DNA of 28,265 nt from an uncultured Megasphaera sp. (GCA_902464195.1 CABQJB010000003.1:1-28265), one strand, 5' to 3'; positions 1-7,577 are shown, numbered from the stretch's first letter. Notes: a model not told the origin generated them from the sequence alone. A program made the numbers and translations.

Positions 1-19
1 TATGTATACAAAGATTCAG

Positions 20-51
20 GCGGGCCGCCCGTTGGGACGGCCCCTACGAAC
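20..51 (-). repeat. REP-like 32-bp hairpin repeat, copy 1
   Basis: This 32-bp segment matches 19665-19696 at 26 of 32 positions by eye. Read on the minus strand it folds into a stem of about nine pairs, GGGCCGTCC against GGGCGGCCC around a CAAC loop, including one G.U pair that exists only on that strand, so a minus-strand RNA is the likely functional form. It lies downstream of sufU. No clear U-tract follows, so it is not a typical intrinsic terminator. Confidence 0.6.
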
Positions 52-53
52 GG

Positions 54-77
54 CTAACTGCTAACTGCTAGCCGCTA
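54..77. repeat. heptad array after sufU
   Basis: Three 7-bp units (ctaactg, ctaactg, ctagccg) plus a further cta stand immediately before the sufU stop codon on the plus strand, which is its 3' UTR. On the minus strand this puts a TAG every seven bases, so all three frames are closed. The plus strand has TAA, TAA and TAG, also in all three frames. The same unit type recurs at 7703, 23007 and 25424. Confidence 0.7.
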
Positions 78-81
78 TCTC

Positions 82-519
82 CTACTTCCCTTCCCGTTCC
101 AGGGCATCTTTCAGGGTATGCCATGCCAGGACGGCACATTTGACGCGGGCCGGCATATTGGAGATGTTCTTCAGGGCGATGGCGTCTTCCAGCTCTTCCA
201 GTTTATCATCGTCTGTGACTTCCCGCTTGATCATGTCCAGGAAGAGGTCGACCAGGCGCAGGGCTTCTTTGACGGTCTTGCCTTTGATGAGGTCGATCAT
301 GATGTCGGCCGAAGCCTGGCTGATGGCACAGCCGTGGCCGGTATAGGCGGCGTCTTTGATGACGCCGTCCTGGATATCGGCCTGAAGAGTGATGTCGTCA
401 CCGCAGCTCGGGTTGTGGCCGTGTTCGCTGAGGTTGGCATCTTCCAGGGGATGTTTATTTTCCTGACACTGATTGTGTTCCAAGATGATGTCGGAATACA
501 ATTCGTTCATATTTTCCAT
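82..519 (-). CDS. sufU: SufU, Fe-S assembly zinc protein / sulfurtransferase
   Basis: A 145-residue IscU-like protein of the SufU type. In Firmicutes SufU accepts persulfide sulfur from SufS at a zinc site and passes it to the SufBCD scaffold. Three conserved cysteines are visible: Cys39 in PSCGDD with Asp41 beside it, Cys64 in GHGCAISQAS, and Cys128 in ARVKCAVLAW. This is the SufU zinc-ligand pattern. The insertion between the first two cysteines and the lack of a LPPVK motif argue against a housekeeping IscU. It is the last gene of sufCBDSU, 14 bp after sufS, with an AGGAGA ribosome site ahead of the ATG at 519. A second ATG nine bases further in is possible. A heptad array starts right after the stop. 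Confidence 0.93.
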   Translation of the reverse strand: MENMNELYSDIILEHNQCQENKHPLEDANLSEHGHNPSCGDDITLQADIQDGVIKDAAYTGHGCAISQASADIMIDLIKGKTVKEALRLVDLFLDMIKREVTDDDKLEELEDAIALKNISNMPARVKCAVLAWHTLKDALEREGK

Positions 520-533
520 GACTTTCTATCTCC

Positions 534-1754
534 TTAATCTTTAAAGCCCATCTGCTTACGGACGAGGGGCAGTTTTTCCAGGAAGTAGTCGACTTCTTCC
601 AGGGTATTGTAGATATAGAAGCTGGCGCGGTTCGAGGCTTCTACGCCCAAGTGAGCGCCTAAAGGCTGTGCGCAGTGGTGACCCGAACGGATGGCGATGC
701 CGAAGCTGTCCAGGATGGTCGCTGCATCATGAGGATGGACACCGTCGATGGTAAAGGTGATGACGCCGGTCTTTTCAGCCGGGTCGGTACTGCCGATGAT
801 GTGAATATGGGGGATTTTCTTCATCCCTTCCAGGCAGTGACGGGTCAGTTCTTCTTCATGGGCTTCGATGTTATCCATGCCCAGATCTTCCAAGTAGTCG
901 ATGGCAGCGTGCAGGGCAACGGCACCTTCGACGTTCTGAGAGCCTGCTTCAAATTTGAAGGGCAGTTCGTTGAAGGTCGTCGACTGTTCCTTGACGTATT
1001 CGATCATGTCGCCGCCGAGGAGGAACGGTTCCATGTCTTCCAGGATGGCTTTTTTGCCATAGAGGACACCTGTGCTGGCAGAGCCGCACATCTTGTGGCC
1101 CGAGAAGGCAAAGAAGTCGCAGTCCATATCCTGGACGTCGGTCTTCATATGCGGCGTCGACTGAGCGCCGTCAACGATGGCAATGGCTCCGACGGAATGG
1201 GCTTTGGCGACGATTTCCTTGACCGGGCGCTTCATGCCGAAGACGTTGCTGACAGCGGCAAAGGCGACGATTTTCGTCTTGTCGTCGATCTTAGCCAGGT
1301 CTTCTTCTGTGAAGTGACCTTCTTCGTCGAGGTACATGTAATCGAGTTCGGCGCCGGTCTTCTGGCAGACGCGCTGCCACGTGACCAGGTCGGAATGGTG
1401 TTCCGAAATGGGGATGACGATCTTATCGCCTTTCTTCAGGCGCGGTTCTGCATAGCTGCGGGCTACGAGGTTCAGGGCTTCTGTCGTGTTGCGGACGAAG
1501 ATGACTTCTTCCGTCGAAGCGGCGTTGATGAATTTACGGACGGCTTCACGGGCTTGGTCGTACAATTCACCGGCTTCGATGCTGAGGACGTGGGCGCCGC
1601 GATGGGGATTGCCGTTGTGGTGTTCCAAGAGGTCTACGATGGCGTGGATGACCTGGTACGGTTTCTGCGTCGTCGCAGCATTATCGAAGTAAACGATCTG
1701 ATGTCCATTATGGACTTTAGTCAAGATGGGGAAATCTTTGCGTACATTTAGCAT
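534..1754 (-). CDS. sufS: SufS cysteine desulfurase
   Basis: A 406-residue class-V aminotransferase-fold enzyme that removes sulfur from L-cysteine with PLP and holds it as a persulfide for SufU. Visible landmarks are YFDNAATT near residue 22, His119-His120 in SEHHSDLV, the PLP lysine Lys221 in FSGHKMCG, and the persulfide Cys361 in SGHHCAQPLG, which is typical of group II SufS. I place the start at the ATG at 1754 because AAAGGTG lies six bases upstream. A GTG three codons earlier would put that GTG inside the ribosome site. The gene overlaps the end of sufD by 38 bases, which points to translational coupling. It is full length for the family. Confidence 0.95.
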   Translation of the reverse strand: MLNVRKDFPILTKVHNGHQIVYFDNAATTQKPYQVIHAIVDLLEHHNGNPHRGAHVLSIEAGELYDQAREAVRKFINAASTEEVIFVRNTTEALNLVARSYAEPRLKKGDKIVIPISEHHSDLVTWQRVCQKTGAELDYMYLDEEGHFTEEDLAKIDDKTKIVAFAAVSNVFGMKRPVKEIVAKAHSVGAIAIVDGAQSTPHMKTDVQDMDCDFFAFSGHKMCGSASTGVLYGKKAILEDMEPFLLGGDMIEYVKEQSTTFNELPFKFEAGSQNVEGAVALHAAIDYLEDLGMDNIEAHEEELTRHCLEGMKKIPHIHIIGSTDPAEKTGVITFTIDGVHPHDAATILDSFGIAIRSGHHCAQPLGAHLGVEASNRASFYIYNTLEEVDYFLEKLPLVRKQMGFKD

Positions 1755-2853
1755 GGCAATCACCTTTCTTGCGGCAGAACTGCATCTTTTCGCGTACAGC
1801 CTGGAGCGCTTTATTTTCTAAATCTTTATCGCCCAAAGCATCGATGACCGGGCGGATATTCGATTCGACGATGATCAGCTGGGCACCGGTTTCGTTGAAG
1901 CCGCGGCTCATAAGGTAGAAGAGCTTGTCTTTATCGATCTGGCCGGCACTGGAAGCGTGGTTCCCGACGACGTCATCTTCCTTGCAGAGGAGGAGCGGTA
2001 CGGAAATGGAATGGACCTTCGGGCTGAGCAGGATGCACGTATCCGATTCGGAGCCGACTGCTTTCTTGCCGCCGCGGAGGAAGTCGATAGTACCGCGGAA
2101 GAACTTCTTCGACGTATCAAGGAGAGCACCGGTCGTCAAGATGTCCGTATTGGTCTTGACGCCCTGTGTGGGAACCCAGTAAGAGAAATCGACAATCTGG
2201 TCGTCATGGCCGAGGTACATGGCCTGGCTGTTGAAATTGCTTTCATCATGCATGAGGTCCGTCTTGTAATAGACGATGGCTGCCTTGCCGCCCAATTCGG
2301 CACTGACGTAGTCGATGGTGCTTTCTTTGCCGGCATCACCATATCGGTGTTCGACGTGGCGGACATTTTCACCGTTGAGCTGGACCTTGCTGACTTTGAC
2401 GTGGGCCCCTTCGCCGGTCTTGACGTAAGTCAGGAAATTGACCGAGCCGTTTTCGGCATCGCCGTCAAATTCCAGGTAGACCGTCAAATCGCTGGGGGCA
2501 GCGGCTTCGATTTTGAGCTGTGCCGTAAGCTGAGGCATTGCTTCGCTGAGGCTGTATTTCAAATGAACCGACCCTTTCTGGTTTTCGCCGACGCTGACGG
2601 CGCAGCCAGAATTGGCCTGGTTCAGTGCTTTCTGGAGTTCTTCCGCATTGGAACCCTGGAAATCGCCGAGGTCCGGCATCTGATTGCCTTCATAGAAGAC
2701 CACCGCTGCGTCGCCGTCGTGGCGTTCTTCCGGCGCATAAGCCGGAGCGGCCTGGGCTTTCAAAGGGTCTAATTCCAGGTGATTGACCTTCATCCAGCGG
2801 AAGGTCGGGCGCGGGAGTTGGTTGTACTGGATTTTTTCTGTCTTTACTGCCAT
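1717..2853 (-). CDS. sufD: SufD, SufBCD scaffold subunit
   Basis: A 378-residue SufB/SufD family protein. SufD pairs with SufB on a SufC dimer to build and transfer [4Fe-4S] clusters. The family signature is the C-terminal helical part with KLFYLMSRGFNETGAQLIIVES, broken here at about residue 330, preceded by the beta-helix core. It is shorter and more divergent than SufB, as expected for SufD, and its N-terminus is short. The ATG at 2853 has a strong GGAGGAGG site. It lies 15 bp after sufB and overlaps sufS. The last residues, rich in Cys, Lys and His (FCRKKGDCHAKC), are an extension whose role I cannot tell. Confidence 0.9.
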   Translation of the reverse strand: MAVKTEKIQYNQLPRPTFRWMKVNHLELDPLKAQAAPAYAPEERHDGDAAVVFYEGNQMPDLGDFQGSNAEELQKALNQANSGCAVSVGENQKGSVHLKYSLSEAMPQLTAQLKIEAAAPSDLTVYLEFDGDAENGSVNFLTYVKTGEGAHVKVSKVQLNGENVRHVEHRYGDAGKESTIDYVSAELGGKAAIVYYKTDLMHDESNFNSQAMYLGHDDQIVDFSYWVPTQGVKTNTDILTTGALLDTSKKFFRGTIDFLRGGKKAVGSESDTCILLSPKVHSISVPLLLCKEDDVVGNHASSAGQIDKDKLFYLMSRGFNETGAQLIIVESNIRPVIDALGDKDLENKALQAVREKMQFCRKKGDCHAKCTQRFPHLD

Positions 2854-2868
2854 GATGTTCCTCCTCCC

Positions 2869-4350
2869 CTATTTCAACGAACCTTTGAGTTCGAGATTGA
2901 TCAGGTTATTCATTTCGACGGCATATTCCAAAGGCAGTGCCTTGGATACCGGTTCGACGAAGCCCCGGACGAGCATAGCCCGCGCTTCATCTTCGCTGAG
3001 GCCGCGGCTCATGAGATAGAAAATAGCTTCGTCGGAAATACGGCCGATAGAAGCTTCGTGGCCGAGGTCGATGTTGTCGTTCTTGACGACGATAGCCGGA
3101 ATCGTATCGGACTGCGACTGTTCATCGAGCATGAGCGATTCGCAGCTGACGTTGGCCTTGGCGCCGTCAGCCGGCGGATTGATGACGACACTGCCGCGGT
3201 AGATGCAGACGCCGCCGCTCTTGCTGATGGATTTAGAATTGATATTGCTCGTCGTATTCGGTGCATTGTGGACGACTTTCGAGCCCGTATCGAGGTACTG
3301 GCCCTTGCCGGCAAAGGTGACGCCCGTGAATTCGCAATGTGCGCCTTCACCATTGAGGATACTCATGGGATAGAGGCACGACGTATGGGAACCAAAAGAG
3401 CCCGTGACCCAGTTGATGGTGCCGTGCTTGCCGACGATGGCCCGCTTGGTATTGAGGTTGTACATGTTCTTGGACCAGTTTTCGATGGTCGAATAGGTCA
3501 GGGATGCATCGTCGCCGATGAACAATTCGACGCAGCCTGCATGGAGGTTGGCGACATTGTATTTCGGAGCGGAACAGCCTTCGATGAAGTGGACTTTCGC
3601 ACCCTTTTCGACGATGATCATCGTGTGTTCAAACTGGCCTGCGCCCGGTGCATTGAGGCGGAAATAGCTCTGCAGCGGGATAGAGACGTCGACACCGGCC
3701 GGTACATAGACGAAGGAGCCACCGGACCAGACGGCACCGTGCAGGGCGGCGAACTTGTGGTCCGTCGGCGGGACGAGCTTCATGAAATGAGCTTTGACGA
3801 TGTCTTCATATTTTTCCAGGGCCGTATCGAAATCGGTGTAGACGACGCCCTGCTGGACCAGTTCATCCTGGATGCTGTGGTAGACGACTTCCGAGTCGTA
3901 CTGAGCGCCGACGCCGGCGAGGGACGTCTTTTCGGCTTCCGGGATACCCAGGCGGTCGAAGGTGTCTTTGATGTCATCAGGGACGTCGTTCCAGTCGGCC
4001 TTCATCTGTGCATTCGGGCGGACATAGGTGACGATGTTGTCCATGTCGAGTTCGCTGATGTCCGGGCCCCAGTCGGGATATTCCATGTGGTTGAAGATAT
4101 CCAGCGATTTGAGGCGGAAGTCGAGCATCCATTTCGGTTCGTGTTTCTTTTCCGAAATTTCACGGACGATGTCTTCCGTCAGGCCGGCATCGGTCTTATA
4201 GGAATAGGTAAAATCTTTCTTAAAGTTATACATGTTGCCGAAGTCGGCGAAGGTATCGATCTTCTGGCGTTCTTCAGCGATTTTTTCTTCTTTCTGTTCG
4301 ACCAGTTTTTCTTTTTCCTGATCGACCAGCTTTTCTTTATTATCAGCCAT
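2869..4350 (-). CDS. sufB: SufB, SufBCD scaffold subunit
   Basis: A 493-residue SufB, the scaffold on which the Fe-S cluster is assembled. The conserved opening WMLDFRLKSL is at about residues 93-102, and the beta-helix core includes YVPAGVDVSIPLQSYFRLN, FEHTMIIVEKG and HFIEGCSAPKYN with a conserved Cys. The C-terminal part has IFYLMSRGLSEDEARAMLVRGF. The first 30 or so residues are a Lys/Glu/Gln-rich helical stretch (two EKLV units) that I would not expect from ordinary SufB proteins. The ATG at 4350 has a good GGAGGT site and the reading frame is open from there, so the extension looks real. The gene sits between sufC (14 bp) and sufD (15 bp). Confidence 0.95.
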   Translation of the reverse strand: MADNKEKLVDQEKEKLVEQKEEKIAEERQKIDTFADFGNMYNFKKDFTYSYKTDAGLTEDIVREISEKKHEPKWMLDFRLKSLDIFNHMEYPDWGPDISELDMDNIVTYVRPNAQMKADWNDVPDDIKDTFDRLGIPEAEKTSLAGVGAQYDSEVVYHSIQDELVQQGVVYTDFDTALEKYEDIVKAHFMKLVPPTDHKFAALHGAVWSGGSFVYVPAGVDVSIPLQSYFRLNAPGAGQFEHTMIIVEKGAKVHFIEGCSAPKYNVANLHAGCVELFIGDDASLTYSTIENWSKNMYNLNTKRAIVGKHGTINWVTGSFGSHTSCLYPMSILNGEGAHCEFTGVTFAGKGQYLDTGSKVVHNAPNTTSNINSKSISKSGGVCIYRGSVVINPPADGAKANVSCESLMLDEQSQSDTIPAIVVKNDNIDLGHEASIGRISDEAIFYLMSRGLSEDEARAMLVRGFVEPVSKALPLEYAVEMNNLINLELKGSLK

Positions 4351-4364
4351 AGCTGTACCTCCTA

Positions 4365-5102
4365 CTATCCTTTGTATGCGTCGTAGCCGTTGGCTTCAAT
4401 AGCCTGGATGAGCGATGCATCGCCGGTCTTGACGATCTTGCCGTCGATGAGGATGTGGACGAAATCCGGTTTCAAGTGCTGCAAGATTTCACTGTGATGG
4501 GTAATGACCAGGATGGAATTGTTTTCATTGTGGTACTGGGCTACCGTTTCCGATACGATGCGGACGGCATCGACGTCGAGACCCGAGTCGATTTCGTCGA
4601 GCATGGTCAGTTTCGGTTCGAGCATGCACATCTGAAGGATTTCCGTCTTCTTCCGTTCGCCGCCGGAGAAGCCATCGTTGACATAGCGTTCGGCATAGGA
4701 CTTATCCATCTTCAGCTGTTCCATCTGGGCGTGGAGCTTCTTGCGGAAGGGCATGATGCGCTGCTGCTGGCCCGATACGGTGCTCTTGGCATTGCGGATG
4801 AAGTTTTCCACGGAAATGCCCTGGACGGCAATAGGCTGCTGGAAAGCCATGAAAATGCCTGCTTTGGCGCGTTCATTGACGGGAGCATCCGTAATATCTT
4901 TGCCTTCAAAGAAGATTTTGCCGGCTGTGACGACATATTTCGGGTTGCCCATGATGGCATTGAACAGCGTCGATTTGCCGGCGCCGTTAGAACCCATGAT
5001 GACATGTGTTTCGCCTGTGTTGATCGTCAGGTCGAGGCCTTTGAGGATTTCTTTGCCTTCGACAGCGATGTGCAAGCCTTCTACTCTTAATAATTCACTC
5101 AT
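4365..5102 (-). CDS. sufC: SufC ATPase of SUF system
   Basis: A 245-residue ABC-type ATPase that powers conformational change in the SufBCD complex; it is cytosolic and not a transporter. Visible motifs are Walker A GSNGAGKST (37-45), Q-loop FQQP (about 87-90), signature FSGGERKK (145-152), Walker B LTMLDEIDSGLD (165-176) and the H-loop His202-His203. I start at the ATG at 5102 (MSELLRVEGL) because TAGGAG lies just upstream and homologues begin there. The frame is open further upstream but codes nothing SUF-like. It is the first gene of sufCBDSU, with a promoter and an inverted repeat upstream. Confidence 0.96.
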   Translation of the reverse strand: MSELLRVEGLHIAVEGKEILKGLDLTINTGETHVIMGSNGAGKSTLFNAIMGNPKYVVTAGKIFFEGKDITDAPVNERAKAGIFMAFQQPIAVQGISVENFIRNAKSTVSGQQQRIMPFRKKLHAQMEQLKMDKSYAERYVNDGFSGGERKKTEILQMCMLEPKLTMLDEIDSGLDVDAVRIVSETVAQYHNENNSILVITHHSEILQHLKPDFVHILIDGKIVKTGDASLIQAIEANGYDAYKG

Positions 5103-5140
5103 CAGTATCACTCCTACATAAGTTATACGTTTCACCCCTC

Positions 5141-5155
5141 TCCTGCACAGCAGGA
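5141..5155 (-). other. small hairpin in the suf 5' leader
   Basis: A 6-bp perfect inverted repeat, TCCTGC and GCAGGA with a 3-nt loop, lies in the sufC leader. No U-tract follows, so it is not a terminator. It could stabilise the transcript or influence initiation; its role is not known. Confidence 0.4.
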
Positions 5156-5180
5156 CAGAGCGCGAATTTTTGTATTGATA

Positions 5181-5203
5181 AAGTGTACCATTTAGATACA
5201 CTT
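5181..5203. promoter_or_regulatory. candidate operator of suf operon
   Basis: A perfect 7-bp inverted repeat, AAGTGTA - 9 nt - TACACTT, starts about 15 bp downstream of the suf -10 box, just after the expected start of transcription. That position suits a repressor. No regulator gene is present in the window. An Rrf2-family (IscR-like) protein is a guess based on how suf operons are controlled elsewhere. Confidence 0.45.
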
Positions 5204-5217
5204 ACTGGACTGTTCTT

Positions 5218-5246
5218 AATGTACTCCATAAACGCCACAAAGTCAA
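5218..5246 (-). promoter_or_regulatory. suf operon promoter
   Basis: On the minus strand, TTGACT (5241-5246) and TACATT (5218-5223) are separated by 17 bp and lie about 115 bp before sufC. The -35 box is also flanked by a 6-bp inverted repeat, AAACGC at 5230-5235 and GCGTTT at 5258-5263. Confidence 0.6.
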
Positions 5247-5267
5247 CCTATTTAGTAGCGTTTCTGG

Positions 5268-5474
5268 TTATTTTTTATCAAATTTATTCTGCATCCACCG
5301 GGCCCGGGCCTTGCTGTGCATCCATACCTGCATGACACAGACGGCGACAGCCGCCGCCAACAGGCCTAGAAGACCTGCCGACGGGCCGTCGACGACGATG
5401 GCATAGAGTAAATAGGCATAGACGACAATCCATAAGAAGACCTTGAGCTTCATGAGCTTGGTCAGCTTATTCAC
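5268..5474 (-). CDS. small two-helix membrane protein after scfB
   Basis: A 68-residue protein of unknown function. Two hydrophobic segments are clear: VFLWIVVYAYLLYAIVV at about residues 12-28 and LLGLLAAAVAVCVMQVW at about 35-53. They are joined by a short Asp-Gly-Pro turn and followed by a basic tail (HSKARARWMQNKFDKK). I start at the GTG at 5474, which overlaps the scfB stop codon and has AAGGA ten bases upstream. An ATG at 5453 is the alternative. An open frame further upstream runs against scfB and is not credible. The overlap suggests coupling to scfB. Whether it serves SCIFF maturation or export is not known. Confidence 0.6.
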   Translation of the reverse strand: MNKLTKLMKLKVFLWIVVYAYLLYAIVVDGPSAGLLGLLAAAVAVCVMQVWMHSKARARWMQNKFDKK

Positions 5475-6900
5475 AGGCGCCGCATCCTTCACAATTTTCT
5501 TCGGGGTCCCCGAAGAGGCGGGCTTTCTGGCCGCGCATAGCCAGGACGGCCTGGATGTACATGGCACATTCGATGCGCTTCTTCTGGATTTTGCAGCTCA
5601 GTTCATAAGGCGTCTGGATATTACCGCCGTACTTGATGTTATTGGCATGGCAGCCGCCGCTGCAGAAGAACTTGGCCCAGCAGTCGCAGCAGATGGGCTT
5701 GTTGAGGACGTGCATGTCGCGGAAGAGCGGCGGCAGTTCCGTATTGGTCACGCCGTCATAGACGTTGCCGATGACATAATCGTCCTGACCGACAAACTGA
5801 TGGCACGGGTAGATATCACCGTTGGGGACGACGCACATGTATTCATGGCCGGCACCACAGCCGCGCAGGCGCTTGGCGATGCAGGGACCGCGATAGAGGT
5901 CCATGATGAAGTGATAGTAAATGAAGGGCCGGCCTTCATCCATGCGTTTCAGGTAGAAATCGGTCAGGCGGTCGTATTCTTCATAAATGCGGGGCAAGTC
6001 GTCATCGGTGATGGCATAGGACAGATCGTCGCCGACGACAGGTTCCATGGACAGGCCTTCAAAGCCGAGGTCGGCCATGTGTTCCACGTCTTTGGTGAAA
6101 TCGAGGTTGTATTTTGTATACGTCCCGCGGACGTAATATTCTTCGCCATTGCGGTGTTTCGCCGCATATACCTGATTGTCGGCACAGGTCTTATACGAGC
6201 CGTGGCCGCCAGCATCGGGACGCATGCGGTCGTGGACTTCCGGACGGCCGTCAAGGCTCAGGATGAGACTGATGTGATTGTCTGTCAAATACTTGACCTT
6301 GGCCGGGTCGAGGAGCATACCGTTCGTCGTCAGGGACAGTTTGAAGACTTTATCGTGGATTTTTTCCTGTTCCCGGATATATTCGATGGTCTGCTTGACG
6401 ACGCCGAAGTTCATCAGCGGTTCTCCGCCGAAGAAGTCGATTTCGCAGTGCTGGCGTTTGCCTTCGGTGCTCTTGATGAGCAGGTCGACAGCGTGTTTGG
6501 CTACGTCGAAGCTCATGAGTTCCCGCTTGTGCGTATCGTAATCGCCCTGAGAGGCAAAGCAGTATTTACAGCGCAGGTTGCAATCGTGGGCAATGTTCAG
6601 GCACAGGGACTTGATGACCGGTTCTTCTTCGGCGACGACTTTGAAGTTTTCTGTCATCGGCGCAAAGAGCATTTCCTTTTCGATGAGCTCATCCAATTCG
6701 CCCAGGGTTTCGTCCAAATCCTTTTTATCATACGTCCCGGCAAAGGCCTGATAGACAGCGTCTTTATTGGTACCGTCATAGACATCGAGGACATCGTAGG
6801 TCATCTTGTCGATGACGTTGATGATGCCGCTGTTGACGTCGAGGAGCATGTAAGTGCCATTCTGACAGTATTTATGAATCATTGGTTTAATTTCAGCCAT
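5467..6900 (-). CDS. scfB: SCIFF peptide maturase (radical SAM, SPASM domain)
   Basis: A 477-residue radical SAM enzyme that forms a Cys-to-Thr thioether crosslink in the SCIFF peptide encoded next door. The N-terminal region (about 1-90) resembles the peptide-recognition part of these maturases (LLDVNSGIINVID). The radical SAM motif is Cys107-x3-Cys111-x2-Cys114 (CNLRCKYC), followed by FFGGEP. The SPASM region has Cys340, 348, 356, 366, 404, 405, 407, 413, 417 and 436, enough for two auxiliary [4Fe-4S] clusters. The ATG at 6900 is chosen because GGAGGA lies just upstream; an ATG at 6918 would lie before that site. The C-terminus ends in CEGCGACE (Cys470, 473, 476). Confidence 0.93.
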   Translation of the reverse strand: MAEIKPMIHKYCQNGTYMLLDVNSGIINVIDKMTYDVLDVYDGTNKDAVYQAFAGTYDKKDLDETLGELDELIEKEMLFAPMTENFKVVAEEEPVIKSLCLNIAHDCNLRCKYCFASQGDYDTHKRELMSFDVAKHAVDLLIKSTEGKRQHCEIDFFGGEPLMNFGVVKQTIEYIREQEKIHDKVFKLSLTTNGMLLDPAKVKYLTDNHISLILSLDGRPEVHDRMRPDAGGHGSYKTCADNQVYAAKHRNGEEYYVRGTYTKYNLDFTKDVEHMADLGFEGLSMEPVVGDDLSYAITDDDLPRIYEEYDRLTDFYLKRMDEGRPFIYYHFIMDLYRGPCIAKRLRGCGAGHEYMCVVPNGDIYPCHQFVGQDDYVIGNVYDGVTNTELPPLFRDMHVLNKPICCDCWAKFFCSGGCHANNIKYGGNIQTPYELSCKIQKKRIECAMYIQAVLAMRGQKARLFGDPEENCEGCGACE

Positions 6901-6908
6901 GAATAATG

Positions 6909-6916
6909 TTTCCTCC
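6909..6916 (-). promoter_or_regulatory. scfB: scfB ribosome binding site
   Basis: GGAGGAAA, eight bases before the ATG at 6900, fixes the scfB start and rules out the in-frame ATG at 6918, which lies upstream of this site. Confidence 0.8.
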
Positions 6917-6920
6917 ATAC

Positions 6921-6953
6921 AAAAAGAAGGGGGTGCCGCGTGAGCGACGCCCC
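6921..6953 (-). terminator. terminator / attenuator between scfA and scfB
   Basis: On the minus strand GGGGCGTCGC (6944-6953) pairs with GCGGCACCCC (6930-6939) around a 4-nt loop with one mismatch, followed by TTCTTTTT. It sits between the peptide gene and the maturase. Partial termination here would give more peptide mRNA than enzyme mRNA, a common layout for RiPP operons. Confidence 0.75.
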
Positions 6954-6969
6954 TTTTCCTTCACGTAAC

Positions 6970-7110
6970 TTATTTTGTGCAGATCTGATTGCCAACAGTG
7001 CAAGAAGTTTTGCAAGCGGACTGGCAGGACGTCTGGCATTCGCTGCAGCCAGCGTGCTGTGCCGTCTTCTGGATCGATTCTGTGTTGATCGTAATGATGT
7101 GTTTTGCCAT
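6970..7110 (-). CDS. scfA: SCIFF peptide precursor
   Basis: A 46-residue peptide with exactly six cysteines (22, 25, 29, 33, 37, 44), matching the SCIFF family name, six cysteines in forty-five residues. The N-terminus MAKHIITINT and the core CQTSCQSACKTSCTVGNQ are near-diagnostic. SCIFF is a ribosomally made, thioether-crosslinked peptide found across anaerobic Clostridia-like bacteria; its biological job is unknown. Thr36, just before Cys37, lies where the crosslinked Thr is expected, but I cannot confirm the linkage. The ATG at 7110 has GAGGTGA upstream. The gene is followed by a terminator-like hairpin and then scfB. Confidence 0.95.
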   Translation of the reverse strand: MAKHIITINTESIQKTAQHAGCSECQTSCQSACKTSCTVGNQICTK

Positions 7111-7142
7111 GATATTCACCTCGCTATCAATGATTATTCCTT

Positions 7143-7171
7143 ATTTTACCACATTCTCGGTGATTCTACAA
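7143..7171 (-). promoter_or_regulatory. scfA: scfA promoter
   Basis: TTGTAG (7166-7171) and TAAAAT (7143-7148) are 17 bp apart, with a TG one base before the -10 box (extended -10). It lies about 32 bp before the scfA start. Confidence 0.55.
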
Positions 7172-7181
7172 TATGACAGGA

Positions 7182-7577
7182 TTACAAGAGCTTGAAGCCT
7201 TCAAAGAAGAAATTCTTGCCCATGCTGATGACGATGGACCGTTCATCGAATACGTCATTGGTATCGAAGAATACGTCGAAGCCTTTCTTATAAGTGGCAT
7301 AAATCGAAGTGATGCGACTTAAATAACTGCGGATTTCCTCTGCTGTCACTTCCGGTTCGCCGTCAGAGCGCCATTTCTTGTTCTTGAAATTCGCAATCAG
7401 CGGCGCATGAGCGATGACACGGGAGCGGTGCGCCAAAACCCAGTTCCAAACTTCTTCACCGTACTGCTGTGCTTCCTCTTCATGACCTTCTTCGAGGCCA
7501 TCGAGGGTAAACAGGACAGGCCGGCCTTCGTACATGATTTCATCCATGTAACTGCCTTTGACATATTTTAAATTCAC
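7182..7577 (-). CDS. DUF2262-like protein
   Basis: A 131-residue soluble protein with no signal peptide or membrane helix. The pattern WNWVLAHRSRVIAHAPLIAN, then NKKWRSDGEP, TAEEIRSYLSRITSIYA and the closing FDERSIVISM resembles the DUF2262 family, but I make that match from memory. Function is unknown. The start is a GTG at 7577 with GGGGGTG five bases upstream and a near-consensus promoter, so it is a single-gene unit. It lies between rubredoxin and scfA. I see no terminator after it, so some transcripts may run into scfA. Confidence 0.6.
   Translation of the reverse strand: MNLKYVKGSYMDEIMYEGRPVLFTLDGLEEGHEEEAQQYGEEVWNWVLAHRSRVIAHAPLIANFKNKKWRSDGEPEVTAEEIRSYLSRITSIYATYKKGFDVFFDTNDVFDERSIVISMGKNFFFEGFKLL

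Noticed and set aside
118..537. Long plus-strand frame opposite sufU, and many like it across the window
   Set aside because: These are antisense shadows of conserved genes caused by codon bias. They lack ribosome sites and resemble no family.
2779..4386. 535-codon plus-strand frame opposite sufB
   Set aside because: It mirrors sufB exactly and its product is a low-complexity Asp/Phe/Val-rich string, typical of a reverse-complement shadow.
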